This document shows, piece after piece, positions 21,931-32,600 of a stretch of DNA of 64,000 nucleotides. The translations under genes were made by a program, and so were the position numbers. Every line of letters begins with the position of its first letter. The stretch's first letter is position 1. This DNA is from Nymphaea colorata. Its lineage: Eukaryota; Streptophyta; Magnoliopsida; Nymphaeales; Nymphaeaceae. Under the pieces are notes generated by a model that saw only the letters and a program-made list of their open reading frames with translations, ran no database searches and was not told the DNA's origin. The stretch spans positions 38,679,115 through 38,743,114 of the forward strand of contig NC_045138.2 of assembly GCF_008831285.2 (NCBI RefSeq), read 5' to 3'.

Positions 21931-23232
21931 CTTTGCTGGGTTGTGGCGTAGATGAGATAGAGGGTGAGGTATATGGTCTCCACGACCAGTCCGATTCCAT
22001 TGATGGTGATTACCAAGAGGCTATGAGGGTGAACCATGGGGAGGCCGTACGTGCACCAAAGCATGCAGTTGAGCATCGTCGCCAAGTAAGGCATGGCCGA
22101 GTAATCTTCGACAGCACCCTTCTTGATTATCTTATAAAAAGTTGGCCTGTTCATTTCAACAATAAAACAACCACATTGTCAGCCGTTCTTTGTCCTCAGT
22201 TTGTTTATAAAGTAGCTAAAAACCAACTAAAAATTCACTTCAATCATAATATTGAGGGCGTTTGTTTAAAGGAACATTCTGTTCTTGGAACACTAATGCA
22301 CATTCAAGAACATCGTGTCATCTCTTCAATCTGAAACATGGTGCGATTGTGAAAGTTGTTCTTAGACCGAACAACAAAATTATAGACATAAGCATGCCAT
22401 GTTTTGTGGAACAAGAACATCTAAACATTCCTCAAATGGTGTTTAGGAACATGATTTACCTTACTTTAGAACTCAACCTATGTAGTTGAAGAGAGAGAGA
22501 GAGAGATCCTTTTTATGCGTTCTAATTTAAGAGGTCTGTTTACCATATCTAAACTGGGGATAGGGGCCAGACTCACACATGGCACTCAGCAAAAGAGAAA
22601 GGTGACATTATCCTCACACAACTCGTTTGTCTTCATGAAATTAATTCATAAATCATACTCATGGGTTCAATTTCTCACAATGCATTTCTAAATCGTTCTT
22701 CCCATATATCTTTCTTTATCTTTGCATTTATGAAGAGAGAGAGAGAGAGAGATTTACGTTGGAGAGAGAAACAGTCCAAACGAGATCGCGTTTCCTGAAA
22801 CAAGAAAAGGACGTAAACGACAGAGATTAATTCATTGTAAGTAGAGTACCTGAAAGTAATGAAAAGCTACTTGTATAGACATGGCATTCCTGTGGCGGCT
22901 AGGAAGGCCAAGTTTGTAGCATGATCAGGATTCAGGACCAAAGGAGCACTATGATTTCCTTGGTGTAGGAATTGATTTATTTGATCAGGAGATCAGAGGG
23001 CGAAGGCCAAATATATTAGTTAACAAGTCACAGGTCCGCCATGTCCTCACAGAAGCCAAAAGCCATGACTTCCTCTATCAAGAAGAAGCAGTGACATTAA
23101 GAAGGATGTTTAACGCAAACATAAAGCTGATGCTCTTTCAATTGCAAAAAACGCACAAGAATGAAGGGAAGAGAAAAAAAACTTGGTACCAAGAACCCCG
23201 ACAATTGATCGAACAACACGCACGGCCACCAT
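19140..23232 (-). CDS. SWEET: SWEET sugar transporter 1 (clade II-like)
   Basis: Membrane uniporter for sugars, built of two MtN3/saliva triple-helix bundles. Exons in transcript order: 23232-23190, 22794-22758, 22146-21930, 20722-20561, 20476-20357, 19277-19140; 238 aa, all phases consistent. It starts [15 protein letters not shown]. Diagnostic segments are [71 protein letters not shown] and [20 protein letters not shown]. The SPTPTFY and HTYEKR features and the exon pattern resemble the SWEET4-SWEET8 group (clade II), which mostly carries hexoses; substrate is inferred. The C-tail is short (about 25 aa) and charged. Introns 2 and 3 start with CT tracts. It lies 1.0 kb downstream of a paralogue on the same strand. 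Confidence 0.93.
21055..21262. mobile_element. MITE-like element in SWEET 1 intron 3
   Basis: The left end GGAGGTGTTTGGATGC and the inward-read right end GGAGTGTTTGGGTACC form imperfect inverted repeats about 208 bp apart. The interior repeats CAAAACTGAGTTTT-like blocks in both orientations. No exact target duplication was found. Confidence 0.5.
21308..21427. mobile_element. Short hAT-type MITE in SWEET 1 intron 3
   Basis: A 120-bp element starts TAGGCCTGAGCATCAGCCCG and ends in CTGCCCAGGCTTA. The left end matches the family seen at 293-595 (TAGGGCTGGGCATCGG...). Flanks are GTTTTGGA (21300-21307) and GTTTTGAG (21428-21435), 6 of 8 matching. It probably derives by deletion from a longer relative. 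Confidence 0.6.
21858..21928 (-). repeat. Long CT tract at SWEET 1 intron 3 donor
   Basis: About 70 bp of uninterrupted GA on the plus strand, hence CT on the gene strand, begins right at the GT of the exon 3 donor (exon ends at 21930). Confidence 0.95.
22734..22752 (-). repeat. CT tract at SWEET 1 intron 2 donor
   Basis: On the gene strand exon 2 is followed by GTAAAT and then a CT run of about 19 bases. Confidence 0.9.
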
Positions 23233-24243
23233 CTTCGCTCAAAAGAGAGAGAGATAGAGAAAGAAGAAGAAGAAGAAGAAGAAGAAGAAATAAAAGAGCA
23301 AGGGAGAGAGCGAGAGAGAGAGAAAGAGAGAAGAAGAGGAAGAGAAAGAATAAGAAGAAATACAAGGTGAGGCCGACCCCCGGGGGTCAGGGCACAGCCC
23401 TCACCACTAATAATCTTTCTTCTCGTGTCACTTATTTGCAAGGAAACCTTGCAACTACCACAGTTGAACCGATTTTGCCGAGGGAGAGAAAGAAAGAAGT
23501 TAACCAAATTGCGTGGTTTAAAGTAACCAGACTACTTTATTATCTCAATTCAAAAGTCCTTTTTTTTAATATTCAGAAGCACGACCATGCTTTTAAACTT
23601 CTCATTTCACTTCCTCAATTTACATGAATTTTTAATGCAAACTCACATTAAACAGTCCACATCCACATCCTTTTTGACATAATACAGTTGCATTATAAGA
23701 GGCCCAACTCAATCATTTCAGGGGAAATCCCGTTTGTAATTCACATGATTTCTTCCAGGTTGATCCAATCGATTACATCAAACTTACTTTCTGAGAAAAA
23801 AAAAGAGCAAATCGATCGAGTTGGCAATGTGGGGATCATTTGTTCTCATCAAATCATAACGCGCAGAAGTTCTCATATTCGGAGACAAAATCGACAGAAG
23901 AGATTCATCAAGATGAGAAAACAAAACAAGGGAGTCATCATTTACATGGCTTTGTTCATCTACAAAGAAAAGTAATTCGAGTTTAACATGAAAAGGAAAA
24001 GAAAGAAAAAGACTTCCTCAAAGTCCTCCGCTGTGGATGACTAGCTAGCTCTCATGAGCACCACCCCTCTCTCTCTCTCTCTATGCGGAACTCAAAATTT
24101 TGCCATTTCAGGAACCTAATAAAACCAACTACTTAGTTCATTAGCTGCAAACTGAGGGGATCTTCTACGAGCCATTTAGACAGACTTATGGATGTGGATG
24201 CGTACACCGCAGAAGTTGACGGGTACAGCAAGGGCCCCCCCTT
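23233..24243. other. Region between the two SWEET genes
   Basis: About 1 kb serving as 3' flank of SWEET 2 and 5' flank of SWEET 1. Purine-rich AAGAAG/GAGAGA sequence (23247-23365) lies directly upstream of the SWEET 1 ATG; on the gene strand it is a CT-rich leader. A plus-strand open frame across it is low-complexity. No TATA box was identified with confidence. Confidence 0.45.
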
Positions 24244-25468
24244 CTATGGCGCCCCAACGTTGATGGAGACAGCTTCCTGCGTGGAGGCTAGTACAGGGCC
24301 CATAGACGACCGAGTAGTAGTACTGGTAGGCAATTCGACCTCATGACATGCGGTGCCGCCGTCTCCTCCGCCTGCCTTTTTCCCCTTCTTTGGTGTTGAT
24401 CTGAAATAACAACCATAGAGTACCAGCTGAGCTGCTCCAAATAATGTTCCTAGCCCGTTCGGAATCTGAATCATTCATCACAACCAGAAAGGCATAGTAA
24501 TTAGGCTGATCATTTGTCGTTCAAATCACCAGCACAATCTTCTAAACTAATTACAACAATGTTTTTTTCTTTTAATCTAACAAGAATGGCGAAAGTTATG
24601 TGTATGTTTTGGGTACTGGAGGACACGCAGGGGTTCAAGCCGAGTTTCTTCATTCAAATATAAAGAAAAGAAAACGGACTTACAACAATGTTGATATCAA
24701 AGGGAAGCAATGCATAGATAGTCCAGCAGACGCCATTAAGGAAGGAAGCAAGCGAGAGATAGAAAGGCATGTAGTCCACGCTTTTCGTTTTAATCACCAA
24801 TCTCTGTAACATCAAACAAACTGGGTTAATTTACTGGACAATGTAACATGAAAGTTATAAAATTTCTTGTCATCATTTTCCCAAAAAAAAAAAATTACGC
24901 TTTTGCCACTAAACATTTGCGTTGTGTTTATGCATATTTTGGGCCAATGATTTTGAGATATTTGGTAAAAACTAACTATGTACTCAAATTAAATAAACCA
25001 GGTGTTGATTCATGCAAAATCCATTATGCAGATCACCTAATGCTATGAAGTTTACCGACAATAAACACAACATTGCCATAAATTTCAGCATACTTCTATA
25101 CAAAATCATCATGAGCAGTACCTTATACACGTACAAAATTAAAACAAATATAAAGCAAATGAAGATACTGACCATGGCACTAAGAGGTGAGGCATACATG
25201 CAGGTGCCAAAAATGATGCAGAGGATGCCGACAAACAAGGTTCTCTTTTCATGAGTATGGAAAACCAACAAGGTTACAACAACCACAATTGCCATGAGTA
25301 CCATCTCAACCAGCAAGATCAATGATGGCTTCACCTGAGAAACAGAACAGCGCGTCATATCAGGAATTGCAACAGGGAAATTCACCCAATAGAAGTATGG
25401 CAGTCGGATGAATCAATAAGAGAAGGATAAAACCAGATGGATCACATGAGTTGATGAAGACAGAGAGA

Positions 25469-25528
<60 letters not shown>

Positions 25529-26590
25529 TCTGCCTCTTTGATGAGTAGGTGAAATACATGCAGAGGTATATTAACTCCACGACCAATCCGATGCCATTGA
25601 TGGTGAGGACCAACAGGCTGTGGGGATGAACAATGGGGAAGCCATAGAACACCCAAAGCATGCAGTTCATCACCGTCGCCAGGTAAGGTATGGGTGAGAA
25701 GTCTTCAACGTCACCCTTCTTCCATATCCTATAGAAGGTTGGCCTGCGTTTCCGCATTGCAGAAAACGTATAACAAGTAAGTGTATCTCAACTGCTGTTT
25801 GTATAATTGACCAATGATAAGCATAAACAACATTAAATTGAGAAGCGGGTGCATTGCAGTTCCATAAATTTAAGTGCTACGCTTCACGAATACATGGAAA
25901 TCATGTTTCCATGGGTATGCAGAAGCAGCAGGACTCCCAAGAGTGAGCGATGATAATGTCCACGGCAGATTTACATCTACCAGTGACATCCCTTCATGTT
26001 AAGATACAGAGACTAGGATATGAAAGAGAAGGAAAACCGATTTTCTAAAGAAATAGGCCAGGTCAGTCCTGTGCCCATGGGAAAATAGTTTCCCACCTAT
26101 AGACCATGTTTCCAGAATTAAATAAGGGCTCCTTCAAGAGACCAAAAAAGACAACCATGTAGGAATTTGAGCCTCGAAGCTCTCTGGCTAGGTCCCACGA
26201 ATTTAAAAATCATTCCAGAAGCCAGAACGCTGTCCACTCCCTCCCTCCACCTCGGAGGAGGGACCAACTTGATCGATCCACACCTTCCATGGCGGTTGGG
26301 GAGGCATTGCATCCAGTAATCTGGTCGACTACAGGTAGTCATCAAACTCATTCAAAGGGCCCATGTGTCTGTAATTATGAGACATTGTACTATATGATAT
26401 GGCCTCAGTACTCGACTCAAGCCTGTGATTTCATGTTTCATTTTAGAAGCCAAATCAGATAATCCCATCGATGACCTGGTGGAACACCAGGGCCAGTTTA
26501 CCGTTCTGCATTTCTCACAGGCAGCCTGAAACTGACTGCCGGCAATGAGGCTCAAGTTCTTCTTCTCTGCGTGCGTGTGTGTGTGAGAGA

Positions 26591-26631
<41 letters not shown>

Positions 26632-27241
26632 ACGTTGGAGAAAGGAACAGGCCGAAGGATATAACGTTCCCTGCAACAAGAAAAGGAACAGTAGTTAGGA
26701 TTAGGAATATGGTCCACAACTTTTCTTCTCCGAAACCTGCTCACTTTGTAAAGACGGCAAAGCAAGAGACAAATAAGCGACTCCATTCTAGAACAATGGT
26801 CAGTAAATCCGAAGTTCTCAATGCGTTTCCCGGACGGGGAAATACTTTTTTCTCCGTCTGATTCCCTCATGAAACACTTTATCCTTCTGAGAGCATGAGA
26901 ATCACACATTCGATCGAGTCCAAAAAGAAACTTGACATTCTTTACGATCGCAGCTTTCTAGTTGAAATTAATATTCTGAATCAGGAAAGAGGAAAAAAAG
27001 CCTACCACCATCACCCATTGGCCCACAAGTTTCAACAGAATCAAGAAACCGCTGCTTTTACAATAAATGTACGAGCATTACTTGGGTTTAACCCAATGGA
27101 AGCAAGAACAGATGGTGGAAAAAGAGGCTATGATGGAAAAAAGAAAAAAAAAGCGAGTAACGGAAAGAGAAGGGTAGCAGAGAATCTAAAGTTGTTACCA
27201 ATAATGCCAATAACTGATCGAACAACGTCCGTGGACACCAT
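24244..27241 (-). CDS. SWEET: SWEET sugar transporter 2 (clade II-like)
   Basis: Paralogue of the neighbouring gene and also a seven-helix sugar uniporter. Exons in transcript order: 27241-27199, 26670-26634, 25743-25527, 25334-25173, 24803-24684, 24465-24244; 266 aa, all phases consistent. It starts [15 protein letters not shown]. Key segments are [78 protein letters not shown] and [26 protein letters not shown] and TKSVDYMPF are typical of SWEET4-like (clade II) proteins. The first five exon lengths (43, 37, 217, 162, 120) equal those of SWEET 1. The last exon is longer and encodes a Gly/Thr/Ser-rich tail of about 50 aa. Introns 2 and 3 begin with CT tracts. A TATA-like box lies 76-83 bases upstream of the ATG. 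Confidence 0.95.
25471..25525 (-). repeat. Long CT tract at SWEET 2 intron 3 donor
   Basis: A GA run of about 55 bp on the plus strand abuts exon 3 (ending 25527). On the gene strand the intron reads GTCTCTCT..., as in the paralogue. Confidence 0.95.
26586..26629 (-). repeat. CT tract at SWEET 2 intron 2 donor
   Basis: On the gene strand exon 2 (ending 26634) is followed by GTAACTCTCTCT, a CT run of about 40 bases and then a short CA run. The paralogue has a CT tract at the same place. Confidence 0.9.
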
Positions 27242-27316
27242 GTCTTCTCACGCAGAGCAAACGGAAAGAACGAAGACTTAAGAGAACGATGAGAAAGCTC
27301 TAGGGGAGAGGGCGTC

Positions 27317-27324
27317 TTTATAAT
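27317..27324 (-). promoter_or_regulatory. Candidate TATA box of SWEET 2
   Basis: ATTATAAA on the gene strand, 76-83 bases upstream of the ATG at 27241. This would place transcription start near 27290 with a leader of about 45-50 bases. It is inferred from motif and spacing only. Confidence 0.45.
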
Positions 27325-28592
27325 GGTCTCTGGTAGAGAGAGAAAGAGTTGGCCTTCAATTCGAAGTAATTGTGACTGGACTCCGCGCTCGGAAAGTAGG
27401 CAGAAAATTAAGAGATGGAGATGAAGAGTCCATTAATAAATGGATCTCTCTCTCTCTCTCTCTCTTCCTTGATTTATTGTTACCTTATCTATCTCCTGAG
27501 TTCATGTTCATCCTCCCTCACTCTGTCTTTCTGATCTCAACAACCCACTTATTATCTTTTTCTTCTATTTAAGAAACAAAAATAACTCTACCACAACGAG
27601 TTTCAGCCTTTCAGGTTAATTCATATGGAAACTAAAACGTAAGTCGAATCATTGGTGTTCGTTCCTGTGATTGGATTTCTTGATCATAAAATATTTTTAG
27701 CCTTCAATGAAACCGGTGGCGATAAATATGGATTAACTGGATAGTGCTGGATGAGTGGATTTAGATGAAAGCAGACTTCTAGGGACTGTGTTTTCTTGTT
27801 CATGTTGTTCCAAAGACAATGAGATAATCATGTTCAAATTTCTGGCAAAATGTGATCCCAACAGATGCGGAGACAGTTTGAATTTCCGTACATTCCTGGT
27901 CTAAAGCCGGTTTAAAGCGAACATTAATCACCTACCAACCCCAAAGGATGCCAGAAGATCGAATTTAATCTCCCCAGAAATATTAATGTAAGAGTCAAAG
28001 ATAAAATGATAAGTTTGTCGGTTCTCATTTCTACTATTCTGACAGCATTGGATTATCCTCTAAAACCACTCGTAAGAAAATCATAATCAGATTAGTATTC
28101 ATTGGCTAATGTTTCCTCCAAATCAGACTGCAAGTCTGTAAGTATATCCAAACGGCATTGTTTTTCTGGGTCCAACTCCTCATCCGATTGTGCTTGAGTT
28201 TAGCACCCTGACAAATGATTAGGGGGCATTTGACTACTTCATATTTGAAATTCATGGATATTTCGCTGATGCAGCGTGAGATTCACGGTAAAATTCATGA
28301 TTCATTAAACTAAAGATTTTCAGTCATACATATCTAAAATCGACGCGTGAAATCTTTAATTTTTTTTTCATTGAGAAAAGTCGGATTTATGATTGGAGGG
28401 AAGAGGGTCTGATTTTAAATCTACAACGGTTCTCATATCGGAAAATCAGTTGAATGGATGCAAAACGCATAAAAAGATATTATTAAAAAAAATCACAAGA
28501 ATATTATGTCCATATCACATTTTGGTTAAATTTGTGGACAGAAACATCCATAGTGATTTAAAGAGGCACATGCGACAACAGCATGAGCCATG

Positions 28593-28657
<65 letters not shown>

Positions 28658-29683
28658 ATTAAATGTGTTTTCCGAGTCTGCTTACTCAAGAAAGAATATG
28701 GATCGCATCCACCTTACTCAAATAGTTATTAGATAGTCGAAGCATGCCCGCGCTTTTCCTTTAGCATATCACTTAATTTTACTTGTTCTTTTTTGTTTGG
28801 CTAAAAGAGGGAGAAAGAGAAAAAATGTCATGTACGGGTGCAGTTTGTATGTACCCCAGTAGCCATGATGAAGCCCCTCTACCTGCCACGCGCCTTGGGT
28901 GAACACACAGTCTTGGTGCATCATGGAGTCTGCGTGCACCCAAAAAACTCATCACGAGGACACGACACACGATAGAAAATTTTCGCCATTGTTTCTCTTT
29001 TTAGATGGACAGCATTTTCATGTACGTGACTCTCATACAAAAACATGAATACTTTGCAAGCAAGTACTTTCTCCCTTGGAAGAGTTAGGCTGAATTCGTG
29101 CTCGCCACCACTTCCACGCATCGTGTGAGCATTGGTGAGGGTGAATTCTTGCATGTTCAAAGAGCCCAAGTCTCTGGATCTGTTCAGTTCCTACTGCCGG
29201 CAGTAGAGAACCTCAATCTGCCACTGTTTACACCAGCACCCGACTTTCATTTTCATTATAAGGACAAAGAATTTAAGGATTGATGCTCTAGCCTCCATCG
29301 TGCGCAATATAATCTCTACATTTTACAGAAGGAAATAACCAGAGTTACAAAGCGAGGATGCATTTCCCGTAATCAGTATTCGATATTACAGAGATTGGAT
29401 TATAAAATAGAAACGTAGAGCAGCACCAAAGTTAGTACAACAAATAATCTTAGAAGACTACATTTGTCGTGCAACAGAAAAATATGATACAGGAGAAGCA
29501 GTGTGAGAATGAGAAACTGCGGCACTAAGAAGACTTCCTAAGCTTTACGCAACAGCGAACAGACCCTTACTAACAGGCCTTATATCATAAGTGAATAAGT
29601 AATGCCGTGAGACAAATGGTACACGTTGCAATTTTCTAGTTTGCCCGTCTAACAGTAAAGCTAGAAAGAAACTCAAAGTCCCA
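27325..29683. other. Intergenic between NLP 3' end and SWEET 2 promoter
   Basis: No gene is supported. It contains a CT tract (about 27449-27465) and a compound AT/GA microsatellite (28595-28653). Short open frames at 28779-29283 lack recognisable similarity. The part nearest 29683 is presumably NLP 3' UTR and flank. Confidence 0.45.
28595..28653. repeat. (AT)n(AG)n compound microsatellite
   Basis: About 28 bp of AT repeats run straight into about 31 bp of AG repeats. Confidence 0.95.
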
Positions 29684-32600
29684 TCAAGTCAAACCTCCAG
29701 AGCTGTCGCAAGAGCTACCCAAGTTAGGAACCATTTCACTGATCAGCAGTCTGATCAAATGCTTGCCACATGATTTTACGATGTCGATGCATTCCTGAAA
29801 GTCGTCCTCACAAGCAAGCAATATCCACTCTTGATCGTCATCCAGGTACTTGACATCAAAGATGTCCGTTCCCAATTTCAGACGTTTTGCCACCTCTTCC
29901 TTCAGTTCTATCAAGCTTGACACTGAGGACAGACGGAATCTTACTATATCCTCCTTATACATTGCCTTCACTGCCATAGCGTCTGTACAGGTTGCATTTC
30001 TTATAGAACTGGTGGGCTCTTCGTTCGTGGCAGGACATGGTTCTCCAAGGGCTGAAGAACCAAATTCTGTAGACTCATTCAGATGGACCCTCTCATGCTC
30101 TAGGACATAATCAGCAGAAGGCCAGTCGACCAATTCAGTTGCTTCAACATCTTGTGGGGTGCCCTGACTTGACCTGCGAGAAGCAACAGTCCGTATGTTC
30201 TGTTCACCTGACTCGAGCTTACTTTTTAGTCCAGGATGGTGCTCATCCAACTTTGGCTGCAAGTGACTACAGTCATGACTTGCCATCTGCCTTTCTGGGT
30301 CCCCAGTTTCAGCAATGACTGCATCCACTGGATTGGCTTCGTGCATGGATTCTCTTGCACTTGTGCACATAAACTTTTGAGGTTCAATAGCGGTGAAATT
30401 TGGGGGCAAGGAAGAAGATGATCCCATTGCCACCGGTAATGGAGATGTAAGAGTGGTCAGATTGAAAGTGCCTTGTGCAACTGGGACAGATTCAATCACT
30501 TGTTGTAGCTTATAGATGGACCTGTTCACCTTCTTGATTTTGCGGGATGGCCACCTGGTGATACCATACTGCCTACAGATACGCTTCATGGTTGTAGGAC
30601 AAACTGCAGTGAACATGAAAACAGTTAAATTTTTCTATGAATGCTACTTTTGAAGGAAAAGGTTTTTGCTGTTACACATAGATAATCACTTTTGCAAAGA
30701 AAAGTATAAGCAGAATACAACAAGAACCAAAAGGTACTGAAATAGAACTAGATCTAGAAATGCACCTAACTCTCTACATGTACGGAAGCTGTTGGAACAG
30801 GCCAGACAAATAATCAAATCAACCATTACCATAAGGTGAAGAAAATTCATCTGTAATGAAACAAACCGTAGACTAAAAAATTCAACCACTTGTACTCATA
30901 AAATTTGTATTCCATTCTTTGATTTGCAGACATGATCTCAATTGGATACAAGTCAATCTTGTTCTTCATTAAATTTTCTGTTTTTGATTTTCTCGCATCT
31001 TAAACTACAGAATGAAGACTGGAATGACAAACACAACAGCCAACTCTAGTGAACACTATGTTGGCCGACCAGTAAGCTGCTGAAATTTAACATACTCCAA
31101 CCAATATAGACTAGGGATCAAACTTAGCTTGAACTTCTGAGCTAGACTTAGAGAAGAACTGCATGCTCGAGAAGGTTCCCTTCCTAAGAATTGACGAGAT
31201 TTTGGAAGTGCTAGAGATGCATATTTAGAATGGTCTGTTCTGGTTCTTAGATGCATATTTACAATGGCCTGCTTTTATTGCACCAATGGTCCAAATCTAG
31301 TAGTTATTCTAAATTTCTAATGAAAGTACTCAGAGGAACTAGATTGTTATTTGCACCTTTAAGTATCATGGGTTCCAAAAGGAAGATCTTTAGGGATCCA
31401 AGCAATGCAATGTTATTATAAACAAATTTGTCCCAGCAGTTTTATCAGTCCACAGATTATAATAACATCAGTATCAACAAGTTGTAGTACAATATGCTGG
31501 CCGGTGCTAGCTCCATCCAGCATTTACGCTATCATAGATTGTGCTTAACAGTACCACGTGCTCTGGAATGCTGTACAATGCCTTCTGCACATTCTTTAGC
31601 AGAAAGGAGGACTACCTCACACCCTTGTTTGCAACCACCTACAGACCCCACTAGGAACGAACATGAATGAAGTGTTTTATAGACTGAGGAACACACACCA
31701 AACATCCTTAGCATGAGAAAAACCACACAAAGAACAGAAAAAGTTCACATGGAACAGAGCGAGAAATATCTTATGAAAAATTTTACCACCAAGGCTTTTT
31801 GCAGCATCTTTCAGGCTACCAGCAAAATATTTCTGGAGAACATCTAAGCTAATTGACTTCTCTGCTTTCCCCCGTTTGCTTCCAGATAATCCTTTGGTAC
31901 ATGAATTATCTGGTGCTGAAGCATGTGCAAGGTCTACATCTGTATCTGTTATGCTGTTTTCATGCAAAAGACCATCAGCAAGGACCTCAAAGCTATGCTC
32001 AACAGAGAGAGATAATCTTTTGCCCTCTGTGTACACATCTCCAGCCACAGGACATACCTCAGTTTCAGGGGATTCTAGAGGCACTTGATAATCAGCTCCA
32101 ATCCCTATAGTGTTTGCACCTTCATCATGTTTATGGCTTGCAGATGGCTCAACTGAAGGGAAGATATTTTCTATTATGAGTTCATAGTCAATAACAACCC
32201 TCAAGGTATGACAACACTGCTTCAGTGTAGCTAAAAGAGATTCCAACAAAAACTGTTGTTCCCTGATGTCCTTGAGGTTAGAGGGCAAAAAGAACTCTAT
32301 AACATAACCGTCTTTTCCAGTATGTTCACTTTCCAAATAAATAGCAAGAGAACCAACTAAACCAAACATCCGTGCATAATGTACAAGCGGGTATTCTGTT
32401 TTGCTGAACTGTGTAATATCACAGGAAAAGCATGGGGCATGTGTAGCAAATGCTCTACCAGGCACACCATGTCCCTTTTGTAAATGATGTTCTGCACAAG
32501 CATCTCTAAATCCCCACATGTCAGCATCAACAACATAGAATGCTATATCAGATATTGACATACAAGCCTGCCTTGTACAACTGCCATCGAAGACTGTAAC

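Noticed and set aside
23091..23627. 178-codon plus-strand frame rich in Arg, Glu and Lys
   Set aside because: It is a reading of GA/AAG simple repeats on the strand opposite the SWEET 1 leader and first exon.
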